Source: Clostridia bacterium
Lineage (GTDB): Bacteria; Bacillota; Clostridia; Oscillospirales; Acutalibacteraceae
Direction: 5' to 3'
DNA: 64,000 nt
Assembly: GCA_900770255.1 (NCBI GenBank)
Contig: CAAGJN010000027.1
Location: 1-64,000 of the forward strand
Shown here in pieces: positions 55,500 to 63,555 of this stretch (position 1 is its first letter; each line of letters starts with the position of its first letter). The position numbers were made by a program, and so were the translations under genes. The notes under the pieces are model-generated. The model did no database searches, was not told the origin of the DNA, and was given only the letters and a program-made list of their open reading frames with translations.

Positions 55500-55553
55500 A
55501 TATTTGTAGCATAAAAGCACTGCCCCATTACCCCTTTAGAAGGTAAAAAGGTT

Positions 55554-55670
55554 ATGGAGTATATTTACACCTGCAAAATAAATCATTTCACGCAAAACTT
55601 GGTTTCCGGTTTCCGCTATGTCGGAGGGAAAATCGAGTTGAGCAATTTTGCGCATAGACTGAGTTTTTAG
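55554..55670 (+). CDS. Possible 38-residue protein or small RNA
   Basis: A frame from ATG 55554 to TAG 55670 encodes a 38-residue product beginning MEYIYTCKINHFTQNL, with AAAAGG upstream, inside a short transcription unit bounded by a promoter (55472-55499) and a terminator (55651-55699). The last codons overlap the terminator stem, which is unusual for a protein gene and favours a roughly 190-nt RNA. The region is AT-rich like the phospholipase gene after it. I recognise no family. Confidence 0.35.
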   Translation: MEYIYTCKINHFTQNLVSGFRYVGGKIELSNFAHRLSF

Positions 55671-55699
55671 AAGATTGCGGTCTATGCGTTTTTATTTTT
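55651..55699 (+). terminator. Terminator of the small transcription unit
   Basis: CGCATAGAC (55651-55659) pairs perfectly with GTCTATGCG (55680-55688), followed by TTTTTATTTTT. Confidence 0.82.
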
Positions 55700-55745
55700 G
55701 CAGCAAGTAAAATAAAACCCCGTATTAAATGGAGAAAGGGCTTTT

Positions 55746-56732
55746 ATGAAAAAACTTATTTCGGCAATATTATCAGTTGTTTTTATTTTTCTTCTTGTTT
55801 CAGAAAAATCCTTTGCTATCTCTGAAAGTCATCAGGAGTATAACAAATTCCCTCAAAATTCAACCGAAGAATTCGATTTATCTCAATATACCTTTGATGA
55901 TATTCTAGAGATGTCGGCAGACGAGTATATGTCTCTTGTCAAGGAATTTGAAAAAACATATGATCCGTTTAATTCATATGATCCTACCGAAGAAACGCAG
56001 GAAATCAAGAGCGATGATGTCGTTTCACCTCTTTGGACATCCGGAAAGGTTAAGGATGATGAGTGGATTGAAGAAGGCTGTCACGAGTACATTACATCCG
56101 TTTCTTGCGTTATTCTCGCCAATGACAAAGGGTTCTTTTCCAATAACGATTGGGATAAGCTGTATATCGTTTTGTCAATATCGGTTGCATCTCTTCTCCC
56201 CGATCGAGACGAAGTTGGAACACCTGTTTTTGTAGGGCACTTCTATGATCCCGATACCGGAAAGAATTATGCAAATTCAACTTCAAACACAGCAAAAACA
56301 AATGCTCAAGCACAGTATAACATGGCCGTTGCTGCTGCTAATAGAGGCGATATGAACGCCGCATATGAACACATTGGGCGTTGTCTGCATTATGTACAGG
56401 ATGTTAATGTCCCTCATCACTCTGCAAACATAGTCGCACCCTCGCATAAATTGTTTGAAAAATATGCATTTAATAATCAAGAAAGCTATTTAAGCGAATA
56501 TGAATCAATTTCAAATGGGAATTACACAAATGCCGTGAACATGAATGTTGGCGAAATAACGCATCTTGCCGCTTCGAATTCAAAGCCAATGAGTTCACAA
56601 GTCAACAACATTTTAAATCAATCAATGTGGAACCATGTAGCGGGCGCCTGTATGAGAAATTCCGCTAGATACAGCGCAATGGTACTATACAGATTTTCCA
56701 GAGTTTCATCTGTTCCGTTTTATTCAAGCTAA
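55746..56732 (+). CDS. Secreted zinc-dependent phospholipase C
   Basis: A 328-residue member of the zinc-dependent phospholipase C (alpha-toxin N-domain) family, which hydrolyses phosphatidylcholine or sphingomyelin head groups. A signal peptide (1-24) and a roughly 72-residue acidic propeptide precede W97, the likely mature N-terminus. Zinc ligands fit alpha-toxin: W97, H113, D153, H165, H215, D219, H225, H234 and E238, within GHFYDPDTG and HYVQDVNVPHHSANI. The spacings D153-H165, H215-D219-H225 and H234-E238 equal those of the toxin. No C-terminal PLAT domain, so membrane binding should be weaker. The AT-rich composition differs from the neighbours, suggesting horizontal transfer. Confidence 0.9.
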   Translation: MKKLISAILSVVFIFLLVSEKSFAISESHQEYNKFPQNSTEEFDLSQYTFDDILEMSADEYMSLVKEFEKTYDPFNSYDPTEETQEIKSDDVVSPLWTSGKVKDDEWIEEGCHEYITSVSCVILANDKGFFSNNDWDKLYIVLSISVASLLPDRDEVGTPVFVGHFYDPDTGKNYANSTSNTAKTNAQAQYNMAVAAANRGDMNAAYEHIGRCLHYVQDVNVPHHSANIVAPSHKLFEKYAFNNQESYLSEYESISNGNYTNAVNMNVGEITHLAASNSKPMSSQVNNILNQSMWNHVAGACMRNSARYSAMVLYRFSRVSSVPFYSS

Positions 56733-56744
56733 GGAGATGTTGTG

Positions 56745-57245
56745 ATGAGAAAAAAAGAAAAAATTTTTGCTGTGATTTTTGAGGTGCTTCTTTGGCCGCT
56801 GTTCCTGCAGGCGATAATATACTGCGTTTGCGAACTTTTCAGTCCCGTGTATAACTTTTTTCATACATATATGCACGATTTTTATTATAACTGTATAAGA
56901 ATTTCAGAGCATGGTATAATTTTCTTCTACTTGCTCCGCTTTATCTGGGCGATTGCCTTTGTTTTCCTTTTTTTCTGTTATTTTTCACGAAAAAAGCAAG
57001 TACGCAAATTCAAAGCTTTCTTTACTGCTTTTATTTTATCGGCAGTACCGATGATTTTGATGCGAATCACTATGCAATATGATCATGTAATACACCCTGT
57101 ATTCTCTTCTCCTTATCAGGATTTATTGCCGTTTTTAACTTTCTTGTTCCGTTTTCTGTATGTTATAATTGCGCTTTGGTCGTTAGCGAACATCGTATTC
57201 TCCGTCAGACGAATAACAACAATCCATCAAGTGCAGGTACAATAA
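56745..57245 (+). CDS. Small membrane protein linked to the phospholipase
   Basis: A 166-residue protein with four hydrophobic segments (about residues 8-32, 55-80, 90-112 and 125-155) and a basic end. I do not recognise the family. It starts 12 bp after the phospholipase stop, with AAGGAGATG upstream of ATG 56745 (GTG 56742 is an alternative), so it is co-transcribed, and it shares the low GC content. A role in phospholipase export, self-protection or regulation is a guess from position. Confidence 0.6.
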   Translation: MRKKEKIFAVIFEVLLWPLFLQAIIYCVCELFSPVYNFFHTYMHDFYYNCIRISEHGIIFFYLLRFIWAIAFVFLFFCYFSRKKQVRKFKAFFTAFILSAVPMILMRITMQYDHVIHPVFSSPYQDLLPFLTFLFRFLYVIIALWSLANIVFSVRRITTIHQVQVQ

Positions 57246-57288
57246 AAAATCACAAAAACTGCCGCAGGCGATTCATGTCTGCGGCAGT
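57245..57288 (-). terminator. Terminator of the acetyltransferase gene
   Basis: Minus strand ACTGCCGCAG pairs with CTGCGGCAGT, followed by TTTTGTGATTTTTT. It may also stop the convergent island transcript. Confidence 0.8.
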
Positions 57289-57297
57289 CCATTTAAG

Positions 57298-57924
57298 TTA
57301 ATCCTTTATCTCGTCAAATATTTCCTTCGGGATTCGTCTGTCCTTGTAATAAAACTCGCGGTCATGCTCGTTTATCTCCCTCGCGACACGGCAGGGGTTG
57401 CCGTAGGCGATAACATTTGCCGGGATATCTTTTGTAACGACGCTGCCCGCGCCTATAACGCTGTTGTCCCCTATCGTCACGCCGGGCATTATCAGCGCCC
57501 CCGCTCCTATCCAGCAGTTTCTGCCGATGTGCACGGGCATATTATACTGGCAGCCTTTTTCACGCAGCTCGGGGAGGATCGGATGCCCCGCCGAGGCGAC
57601 CGTCACGTTCGGGCCGAACATCGTGTAATCTCCGACATAAATATGCGTGTCATCGACCATCGTTGTGCCGAAATTGCAGTAAATGTTCTTGCCGAAATGA
57701 ATATGCCTGCAGCCGAAATTGGAGTAAAACGGAGATTCGATATAGCAGTTTTCTCCCACCTCGGCGAACATCTTTTTCATAAGCCTCTGCCGCGTTAAAA
57801 AGCGGCGGGGCGATATCTTGTTGAACCTTTTGAGTCTGGCGAGATATTTTATCTGCTCAGCAAGGATCTGCCTGTCGTTCGGCAAGTACAGTTCGCCCGT
57901 GTGCATTCTCTCTTTCATGTTCAT
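57298..57924 (-). CDS. Sugar O-acetyltransferase (maltose/galactoside type)
   Basis: A 208-residue left-handed beta-helix acetyltransferase of the Maa/LacA family, transferring acetyl from acetyl-CoA to a sugar hydroxyl. The N-terminal Mac domain (MKERMHTGELYLPNDRQI) is followed by hexapeptide repeats (CYIESPFYSNFGCRHIHFG, VHIGRNCWIGAGALIMPGVT, IGDNSVIGAGSVVTKDIP), with the catalytic histidine in TVASAGHPI. A 20-residue C-terminal tail extends past the usual end. It is a single gene; the sugar is unknown. Confidence 0.92.
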   Translation of the reverse strand: MNMKERMHTGELYLPNDRQILAEQIKYLARLKRFNKISPRRFLTRQRLMKKMFAEVGENCYIESPFYSNFGCRHIHFGKNIYCNFGTTMVDDTHIYVGDYTMFGPNVTVASAGHPILPELREKGCQYNMPVHIGRNCWIGAGALIMPGVTIGDNSVIGAGSVVTKDIPANVIAYGNPCRVAREINEHDREFYYKDRRIPKEIFDEIKD

Positions 57925-58023
57925 TGTATTTTTCTCCTTTTATGCCTTTATGCTTTTGATTATAGTTTATCGACCGTGATTTTTCCATCATTTTTTGCAA
58001 AATATAACACAAATTGATTTTTG

Positions 58024-58052
58024 TTGACTTTGAGCACGGCAAATATTATACT
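58024..58052 (+). promoter_or_regulatory. Promoter of the SipW-like gene
   Basis: TTGACT (58024-58029), 17-bp spacer, TATACT (58047-58052), 48 bp before the ATG. Confidence 0.65.
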
Positions 58053-58099
58053 AAATATATATGACTATTGACCTATCCTGAAGTAAAGGTAGAGAGAAA

Positions 58100-59065
58100 A
58101 TGGAAAAATTCACACCTAAGACTATCGACGAATTGAACGCCGAATTTGAAGCGCGCATGGAGGAACAGCGGGCGCCTAAGGCGGCCGCGGAGCCCACCGC
58201 GAGCCCCGCGAAGGAGGAAAAGAGCTGCACCGACGCCCTGGACAGCGCAGCAATCTGCGCAAATGATCTCGAGACAAAGCCGGACGAGTACACCGCGAAA
58301 TATTCCGGCAAAGCGGCTGTCGGGACGGAGCCGCAGCACGTCGAAAGCTGGCAATTCGGCGCAGAGCCTCCGGCAAAGGCTGACGAGGAGCCCCGCAAAC
58401 GTCAGGAGAACGAGTACGGCGAGCCCGATCCGCATGGATACTTCGGAGCTCCGATAGATAAAAGCAGACCGCGCAGGATGCTCTCCGAGGAGACGAGCGC
58501 GAAGATAGAGCCGAAGTTTGACTTTGAGCGCACGTCTGACTATTCAGGCGCAATGCTTCAAAACGGCTTTACACCGAAGAAGGACAAATTTAAGGGCGCG
58601 AGGATCTTCACGACCGTGCTCATCGTTATTATAGCCGTCGTATCGCTGCTCACCGCAGCATTGTGCGTCGCCTCAGCACATCCCGGTAAGTTCATTTTCG
58701 ACAGGAGCGTCGTCGTGTGCGAAAACGGTCTTATGGGCTCAAACATCAGTGCGGGCTCGCTGTGCATCGTGCGCAAAGCTGACAAGGCCGCTGCAAACGA
58801 GGTAGCAATATACCGCACGGAGTCCGACGAGTGCAACTTTGCCTTCGGTTCGACACTTTCTGAGGGCAGCGAGGTCTATGCCGTGGCCGTCCGTCGTGTT
58901 CCGTATCTCGGCAGATACGTTGAGAGCGTCACAAGCAAGTGGGTCGTATACGCCTGTTCTGCCGCCGCAGCTGTGCTCATAATCCTTATTATCAGGCTCA
59001 CGGCGTTCAGCGCGTCGGAGCAGACAGTCACCGACGGAGTGAAAAGCAAAAAGAGCCGCAAATAA
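58100..59065 (+). CDS. Membrane protein with an inactive SipW-like signal-peptidase domain
   Basis: A 321-residue protein. Residues 1-165 are acidic, Pro, Ala and Glu-rich and probably disordered. A membrane helix (about 172-195) is followed by a small outside domain and a second helix (about 275-297). The domain resembles archaeal/SipW-type signal peptidase I: GLMGSNISAGSLCIVRK stands where the active form has SGSMEPTISPGDLVIV, and VPYLGRYVESV matches the conserved end, but the catalytic Ser-Met pair and the HRV motif are missing. It is therefore probably not a peptidase. Function unknown; the resemblance is by eye. Confidence 0.6.
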   Translation: MEKFTPKTIDELNAEFEARMEEQRAPKAAAEPTASPAKEEKSCTDALDSAAICANDLETKPDEYTAKYSGKAAVGTEPQHVESWQFGAEPPAKADEEPRKRQENEYGEPDPHGYFGAPIDKSRPRRMLSEETSAKIEPKFDFERTSDYSGAMLQNGFTPKKDKFKGARIFTTVLIVIIAVVSLLTAALCVASAHPGKFIFDRSVVVCENGLMGSNISAGSLCIVRKADKAAANEVAIYRTESDECNFAFGSTLSEGSEVYAVAVRRVPYLGRYVESVTSKWVVYACSAAAAVLIILIIRLTAFSASEQTVTDGVKSKKSRK

Positions 59066-59122
59066 AAACCTTGACGGGCAGCGCAAGAAAACAGCAGCCC
59101 GTCATATTTTCGGGGGATAGAT

Positions 59123-59590
59123 ATGTCTATTGAAAGAGTAAAATCATATTTTAAGACCCTCGGCATTGAGGACAGAATAGAGGAGCTCGGCGAATCGAGC
59201 GCAACGGTCGCCCTCGCTGCTCAGGCGCTGGGCTGCGAGGAGGGTCGCATAGCAAAATCGATCTCATTTTCGCTTGACGGCAAGCCGATACTGATCGTGG
59301 CCTCAGGCGACACAAAGATCGACAATGCCAAATATAAAGCCCGCTTCGGCAAAAAGGCAAAGATGCTGTCGCCCACCGAGGCATCGGCTCTGATCGGCCA
59401 CGCGGTCGGCGGAGTGTGCCCATTCGCGGTAAACGATGGCGTAACCGTCTGGCTCGATGAATCGCTCAGGCGTTTTGATGTGGTATACCCTGCCTGCGGC
59501 AGCAGCAACAGCGTCATAAGACTGAGCCTCAAAGAGCTTGAGGAATACTCGCGCCCGGCCGGGTGGGTAGACGTTTGCAAACCTAAATAA
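59123..59590 (+). CDS. YbaK/EbsC-family aminoacyl-tRNA deacylase
   Basis: A 155-residue editing protein of the YbaK/ProX superfamily, which removes wrongly attached amino acids (typically Cys-tRNA-Pro) in trans. Family features are ALGCEEGRIAKSISFSLDG, the AKYKARFGKKAKMLSP segment and the HAVGGVCPFAV loop near the active site. The ATG has GGGGG-ATAG upstream. It lies downstream of the SipW-like gene, with which it may be transcribed. Confidence 0.9.
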   Translation: MSIERVKSYFKTLGIEDRIEELGESSATVALAAQALGCEEGRIAKSISFSLDGKPILIVASGDTKIDNAKYKARFGKKAKMLSPTEASALIGHAVGGVCPFAVNDGVTVWLDESLRRFDVVYPACGSSNSVIRLSLKELEEYSRPAGWVDVCKPK

Positions 59591-59673
59591 CCGTTTTTGT
59601 CTGCATGGTCTGTGAATGATTATGATATATAAGAAAAAATACAGAGAATTTTTTCAAACTGCGCGTTTATCCC

Positions 59674-59702
59674 TTGACAAACGCCGAAAAAAATCATATA
59701 AT
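59674..59702 (+). promoter_or_regulatory. Consensus promoter of tRNA-Ala
   Basis: TTGACA (59674-59679), 17-bp spacer, TATAAT (59697-59702), 17 bp before the tRNA. Confidence 0.9.
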
Positions 59703-59719
59703 CACATAGCAAACCAAAT

Positions 59720-59795
59720 GGGGGCGTAGCTCAGCTGGGAGAGCGTACGGTTCGCATCCGTAAGGTCGAGAGTTCGATCCTCTTCGTCTCCACCA
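59720..59795 (+). tRNA. tRNA-Ala(CGC)
   Basis: A 76-nt tRNA beginning GGGGGCGTAGCTCAGCTGG. The anticodon arm TACGG-TTCGCAT-CCGTA gives CGC, which reads GCG. The T-arm is GAGAGTTCGATCCTCTT and CCA is encoded. The acceptor stem holds two G-U pairs. It has its own promoter and terminator. Confidence 0.93.
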
Positions 59796-59797
59796 GA

Positions 59798-59838
59798 GAC
59801 CACCGTAATTTTGTAAAATTACGGTGGTCTCTTTTACT
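59798..59838 (+). terminator. Terminator of tRNA-Ala
   Basis: GAGACCACCGTAATTTT pairs with AAAATTACGGTGGTCTC, followed by TTTTACTTTG. Confidence 0.9.
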
Positions 59839-59857
59839 TTGTTCATAATTATCGGCT

Positions 59858-60013
59858 GGAGATTCTTGTTTCCGGGCCGGTAACGATTCCGCAGACAGCG
59901 GATCAAGCCAGCGCCCCTAGGGTGTTTTATCTGCCGGTGCGGGCGCTGACACAAATTGAATCTACACAACTGAAAACGCCGTCACGGGAATCCTTTCCGT
60001 GGCAGCGTTTTTA
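59858..60013 (+). ncRNA. Candidate structured small RNA
   Basis: Gene-free DNA between tRNA-Ala and glyA that folds well on the plus strand. AGATTC-TTGT (59860-59869) pairs with ACAA-GAATCT (59951-59963), enclosing TCCGC/GCGGA (59888-59902) and AGCGCCC (59910-59916) with GGGCGCT (59941-59947). An intrinsic terminator, AACGC..CACGG / CCGTG..GCGTT plus T5, ends it at 60013. No clear promoter is visible and no known class fits. Confidence 0.4.
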
Positions 60014-60135
60014 TATATTTGTCAGTCAATCCTCTGCTGACGCAATACCGTAAGAACAGCAGATGTTTTACTGTCCGTTTACTGCGGTTTGTCCGATTGC
60101 CAGCGCCGCGTTTGCCGTTTTTTCAACGCCGCACG

Positions 60136-61386
60136 TTATTCATACAGCGGGTGCTTTTTGCAGATCTCATCGACACCGTTGAGTATTTTTTCTGCGCTGC
60201 CCTCAAAGTCGGTCGCCGCGAGAAAAACGAACTCTGCGATCCTGTCCATATCGCCCTCATCGAGACCCCTCGTCGTCACCGCGGCGGTGCCGAGGCGCAG
60301 TCCGCTCGTGACAAACGGCTTCTCGGGGTCATTCGGGATCGCGTTCTTGTTTGCGGTAATGTGAACTTTATCGAGCCTCTGCTCGAGCTCCTTGCCGGTC
60401 ACGCCAAGCGAGCGCAGGTCAACGAGCATCAGATGATTGTCCGTGCCGCCGGAGACGAGGTTCACGTTTCTCTTTGTCAGCCCCGCCGCGAGCGCTTTGG
60501 AGTTGTTTATTACCCGCTGCTGATAATCCCTGAACTCGGGCCGCAGCGCCTCGCCGAAGCAGACGGCCTTGCCCGCGATGACGTGCATGAGCGGTCCGCC
60601 CTGATTGCCCGGGAATACTGCTTTATTTATCGCCGCACCGAGCTCCTGATTTGAGAGAATAAGGCCGCCGCGCGGACCGCGCAGGGTCTTGTGGGTGGTC
60701 GTAGTCACCACATCGGCATAGGGTATGGGGGACGGATGCAGCCCGGCCGCGACAAGGCCGGCAATATGCGCCATATCAACCATAAAATATGCGCCGACGG
60801 ATTTCGCTACAGCGCCTATGCGCTCAAAGTCAATGATCCTCGGATAAGCCGACGCGCCCGCGACGATGAGCTTAGGTCTCGTTTGCTTTGCGAGCTTTTC
60901 AAGCTCGTCATAATCTATATATCCGTCGTCGTTGACGCCATAGGGCACAAAATTATAGAGCTTACCGCTCGCGTTGACCGGCGAGCCGTGGGTCAGATGG
61001 CCGCCATGGGCAAGGTTCATACCCATGACCGTGTCGCCGGGATTTATCAGCGCCGAATAGGCTGCCATGTTCGCCTGAGCTCCCGAATGGGGCTGCACAT
61101 TGGCGCAATCGGCGCCGAAGAGCTCTTTGGCGCGGTCAATGGCAATGTTCTCAACCACATCCACGAACTCGCAGCCGCCGTAATAGCGTTTGCCCGGATA
61201 GCCCTCGGCATATTTATTAGTCAGCACGCTGCCCATCGCCGCCATAACCGCGGGCGAGACAAAATTTTCGGATGCGATGAGCTCGATGTTGCCCCGCTGA
61301 CGTCCGAGCTCCTGCTCCATTGCCGCACCGACTGCGGGGTCATATTGCGAAACGAGCTTTGCGCTGTCAAAAAAGTCAGAATACAT
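60136..61386 (-). CDS. glyA: Serine hydroxymethyltransferase
   Basis: A 416-residue PLP enzyme that converts serine and tetrahydrofolate to glycine and methylene-THF. Motifs: [48 protein letters not shown] and the PLP lysine in [14 protein letters not shown]. The length is typical. The ATG follows GGGAGGAAAT. It has its own promoter (61432-61460) and is convergent with the candidate small RNA; serC-serA elsewhere in the window supply its substrate. Confidence 0.97.
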   Translation of the reverse strand: MYSDFFDSAKLVSQYDPAVGAAMEQELGRQRGNIELIASENFVSPAVMAAMGSVLTNKYAEGYPGKRYYGGCEFVDVVENIAIDRAKELFGADCANVQPHSGAQANMAAYSALINPGDTVMGMNLAHGGHLTHGSPVNASGKLYNFVPYGVNDDGYIDYDELEKLAKQTRPKLIVAGASAYPRIIDFERIGAVAKSVGAYFMVDMAHIAGLVAAGLHPSPIPYADVVTTTTHKTLRGPRGGLILSNQELGAAINKAVFPGNQGGPLMHVIAGKAVCFGEALRPEFRDYQQRVINNSKALAAGLTKRNVNLVSGGTDNHLMLVDLRSLGVTGKELEQRLDKVHITANKNAIPNDPEKPFVTSGLRLGTAAVTTRGLDEGDMDRIAEFVFLAATDFEGSAEKILNGVDEICKKHPLYE

Positions 61387-61431
61387 TTTTTATTTCCTCC
61401 CTATGCCGAAAACAAACGACTCGTCCTCTCA

Positions 61432-61460
61432 ATGATAACATGCGCCGCACTTAAAGTCAA
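61432..61460 (-). promoter_or_regulatory. Promoter of glyA
   Basis: Minus strand TTGACT (61455-61460), 17-bp spacer, TATCAT (61432-61437), about 45 bp before the start codon. Confidence 0.65.
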
Positions 61461-61520
61461 AGCAAATAGGAAGCCGTCACGCCAATTTATGCAAAAGGCC
61501 GATATGCTCCAAAATAAGCC

Positions 61521-61549
61521 TTGTATTTATGTCCAAAATACTGTATAAT
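61521..61549 (+). promoter_or_regulatory. Promoter of the second structured leader
   Basis: TTGTAT (61521-61526), 17-bp spacer, TATAAT (61544-61549). The spacer shares CCAAAA and CTG with the suf promoter at 6205-6233. Confidence 0.78.
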
Positions 61550-61555
61550 GATTTT

Positions 61556-61698
61556 ATGTTGTACACGATAGGGAAGAGTCGGTTTGAAGCCTTGAGTCCG
61601 CAAAACGGCGGGCGTCATTCGTTTTGCGTACGGGTTTTTCCCTATCGGGTGCAACACTTAAACGTAAACGTAATATTTTACACAAAGGAGCTGACGCA
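61556..61698 (+). ncRNA. Structured 5' leader (unassigned RNA motif, copy B)
   Basis: GTTGTAC (61558-61564) pairs with GTGCAAC (61649-61655); after a two-base internal loop GATAGGGAA (61567-61575) pairs perfectly with TTCCCTATC (61638-61646); and CGCAAAACG (61599-61607) pairs perfectly with CGTTTTGCG (61620-61628). It shares the TGTAC..GA.AGGGAA..TC.GTTT core, position at the transcription start and helix order with the suf leader, while stem bases differ in a compensating way. No terminator follows. Confidence 0.65.
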
Positions 61699-63477
61699 AT
61701 GGATCCCATTAAGGTGGATTTTTCAAAGAAAGGCGGTCCGAAGGAGATCGTTATCCCGCCTGACAAAGCCGCTCTCAAGATCGTACTGAGCATTCTGTGC
61801 ACGATCGTCACGGCAGGGCTGGTGTTCTATTTCATGATGCCGCCGCTCAACTTCAAGGCATATGAGTTTTACGGCTTCCTCCTCATCATCGTCGCCGCCT
61901 ATGCGCTGTTTTCGGCTATATTCTCCGGCGTTTTCTCAAAGCCCGAGTATATCCCGTACTTCAAGCGCCAGATGATCGTACCCGGCATAATAGTCGGAGT
62001 TATCGTGCTGACGGTCGGCATCGGTTATCTTGTCTCCTCTCCCTTCTTCAGGGCTTCGTCCTACAACAAGATAATGGACGTCCGTACAGACAGCAACTTC
62101 GCCGAAGAGATAGACAAGCAGGATGCGGAGTCCTTCAGCAACATACCGAAGCTTGACGAGGGCGTAGCCGCTACACTCGCACCCAGAGCGCTCGGCAAGC
62201 TCGCCGAAAAAGGCTATGTCTCGCAGTTCTCGGTCTACCCGCTCTACACTCAGATAAACTACAAGGGTACGCCCGTTCGAGTTGTGCCGCTCCAATATTC
62301 CAACATAATCAAGTGGCTGACTAACCGCTCCGAGGGTCTGCCCGGCTATATCATCATCGATATGGCAAACGAGGTCACCACCCTGCAGGAACTCAATGAG
62401 GGCATCAAATACTCGCCCGCAGAGCACTTTGGCAGACTTCTCAAGCGTCATCTGCGAATGGAGTATCCGACCTATATATTCGGCTCGAGCTCCTTCGAGA
62501 TAGATGACAACGGCAATCCTTACTGGATCTGCGCGAGGATCGATAAGACAATCGGCATGTTCGGCGGAAAGGATGTTGTCGGTATCGTGATAGTCAACGC
62601 GATAAACGGCGAGACGAATTACGTCCCGATCGAGACTGTCAAGACCGACCCGCAGTATCAGTGGATCGACAGAGTATATGACTCCGATCTGCTCGTCGAG
62701 CAGTACAACTACTACGGCAAGTATCAGAAGGGCTTCTGGAACTCGATACTCAGCCAGGAGGACGTCTACGTCACCACCGAGGACTACAGCTACATCGCCC
62801 AGAACGACGACGTCTATATGTACACCGGCGTCACCTCGGTCACCAACGACCAGTCAATCACCGGCTTTATCATGATCAACCAGCGCACGAAAGAGGCGGT
62901 CTACTACTCTGTCGCCGGCGCAAAGGAGCAGTCCGCACAGGCCTCCGCAGAGGGTCTTGACGAGATCAAGGCGGCCGGCTACAAGGCCACTTTCCCGCTG
63001 CTTCTCAACATTGACGGCGAACCCACCTACTTCATGGCGCTCAAGGACGTCAGAGACGACGGCTCGCAGATCATCCAGAGCTACGCGCTGATAAACGTTA
63101 AGCAATACACGAAGATAAAGGTCTTCGGCAAGACTCTCTCCGAGTGCCTTGCAAAATACGTCGAACAGCTCAGAGCCAATGGCATCAACGTTGACATCAA
63201 CGCAAGCCAGGTCGTTGATCCGGCCGAGAATCCGGACGGCACGGCAACGAGCAGCACCGAGACCGTCAGCGGCAAGATAGCGGATATCCGCACTCAGGTT
63301 ATCTCGGGCGAGACATACTACTATATCAAGCTCGAGGGCGGCGACGTCTACTACTCGATTGCGGCCTCCAAGTCCTCTACCGCCGTCATTCTCAACAAGA
63401 ACGACACAGTAACAATCAAGTTCGACCCGAGCGACAATGTTATCACTCCCGCAAGCGAGCTTGAAAAAGCAAAATAA
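61699..63477 (+). CDS. Large membrane protein of unknown function
   Basis: A 592-residue protein. Four N-terminal helices in two hairpins (about residues 25-45, 52-78, 92-115) are followed by a large extracellular region (about 125-500) with many Tyr and Asp residues and no recognised domain (for example YPTYIFGSSSFEIDDNGNPYWICARID), and a small C-terminal OB-like beta domain (about 520-592, SGKIADIRTQVISGETYYYIKL). Related proteins occur in Clostridia, sometimes named CvpA-like, but I cannot assign a function. The ATG at 61699 has AAAGGAG eight bases upstream. The structured leader suggests control of expression shared with sufCB. Confidence 0.75.
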   Translation: MDPIKVDFSKKGGPKEIVIPPDKAALKIVLSILCTIVTAGLVFYFMMPPLNFKAYEFYGFLLIIVAAYALFSAIFSGVFSKPEYIPYFKRQMIVPGIIVGVIVLTVGIGYLVSSPFFRASSYNKIMDVRTDSNFAEEIDKQDAESFSNIPKLDEGVAATLAPRALGKLAEKGYVSQFSVYPLYTQINYKGTPVRVVPLQYSNIIKWLTNRSEGLPGYIIIDMANEVTTLQELNEGIKYSPAEHFGRLLKRHLRMEYPTYIFGSSSFEIDDNGNPYWICARIDKTIGMFGGKDVVGIVIVNAINGETNYVPIETVKTDPQYQWIDRVYDSDLLVEQYNYYGKYQKGFWNSILSQEDVYVTTEDYSYIAQNDDVYMYTGVTSVTNDQSITGFIMINQRTKEAVYYSVAGAKEQSAQASAEGLDEIKAAGYKATFPLLLNIDGEPTYFMALKDVRDDGSQIIQSYALINVKQYTKIKVFGKTLSECLAKYVEQLRANGINVDINASQVVDPAENPDGTATSSTETVSGKIADIRTQVISGETYYYIKLEGGDVYYSIAASKSSTAVILNKNDTVTIKFDPSDNVITPASELEKAK

Positions 63478-63484
63478 AACAAAA

Positions 63485-63512
63485 GCGCCGCCGTGGAATC
63501 ACGGCGGTGCCC
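63485..63512 (+). terminator. Hairpin after the membrane protein gene
   Basis: GCGCCGCCGTG pairs with ACGGCGGTGC around GAATC just after the stop codon. The tail CCCTTGTG is not T-rich, so termination strength is uncertain. Confidence 0.5.
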
Positions 63513-63519
63513 TTGTGAA

Positions 63520-63548
63520 GCGACCCTCTGAAGCTCTCAGAGGGTCGC
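63520..63548 (-). terminator. Terminator of the CCA-adding enzyme gene
   Basis: GCGACCCTCTGA pairs with TCAGAGGGTCGC around a five-base loop, immediately after the minus-strand stop codon. The U-run on the minus side is poor. Confidence 0.6.
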
Positions 63549-63555
63549 CGCCTGT

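Noticed and set aside
53540..55528. A 662-codon open frame opposite hndD, and other long antisense frames (for example 27576-29000, 29856-31070, 42960-44135, 52713-53750).
   Set aside because: They lie wholly opposite well-recognised enzymes, have no ribosome sites or known motifs, and arise from the GC-rich third-codon positions of the real genes.
59858..60013. Possible glycine riboswitch because glyA is adjacent.
   Set aside because: It lies beyond the 3' end of glyA on the other strand, and the tandem glycine aptamer sequences are absent.
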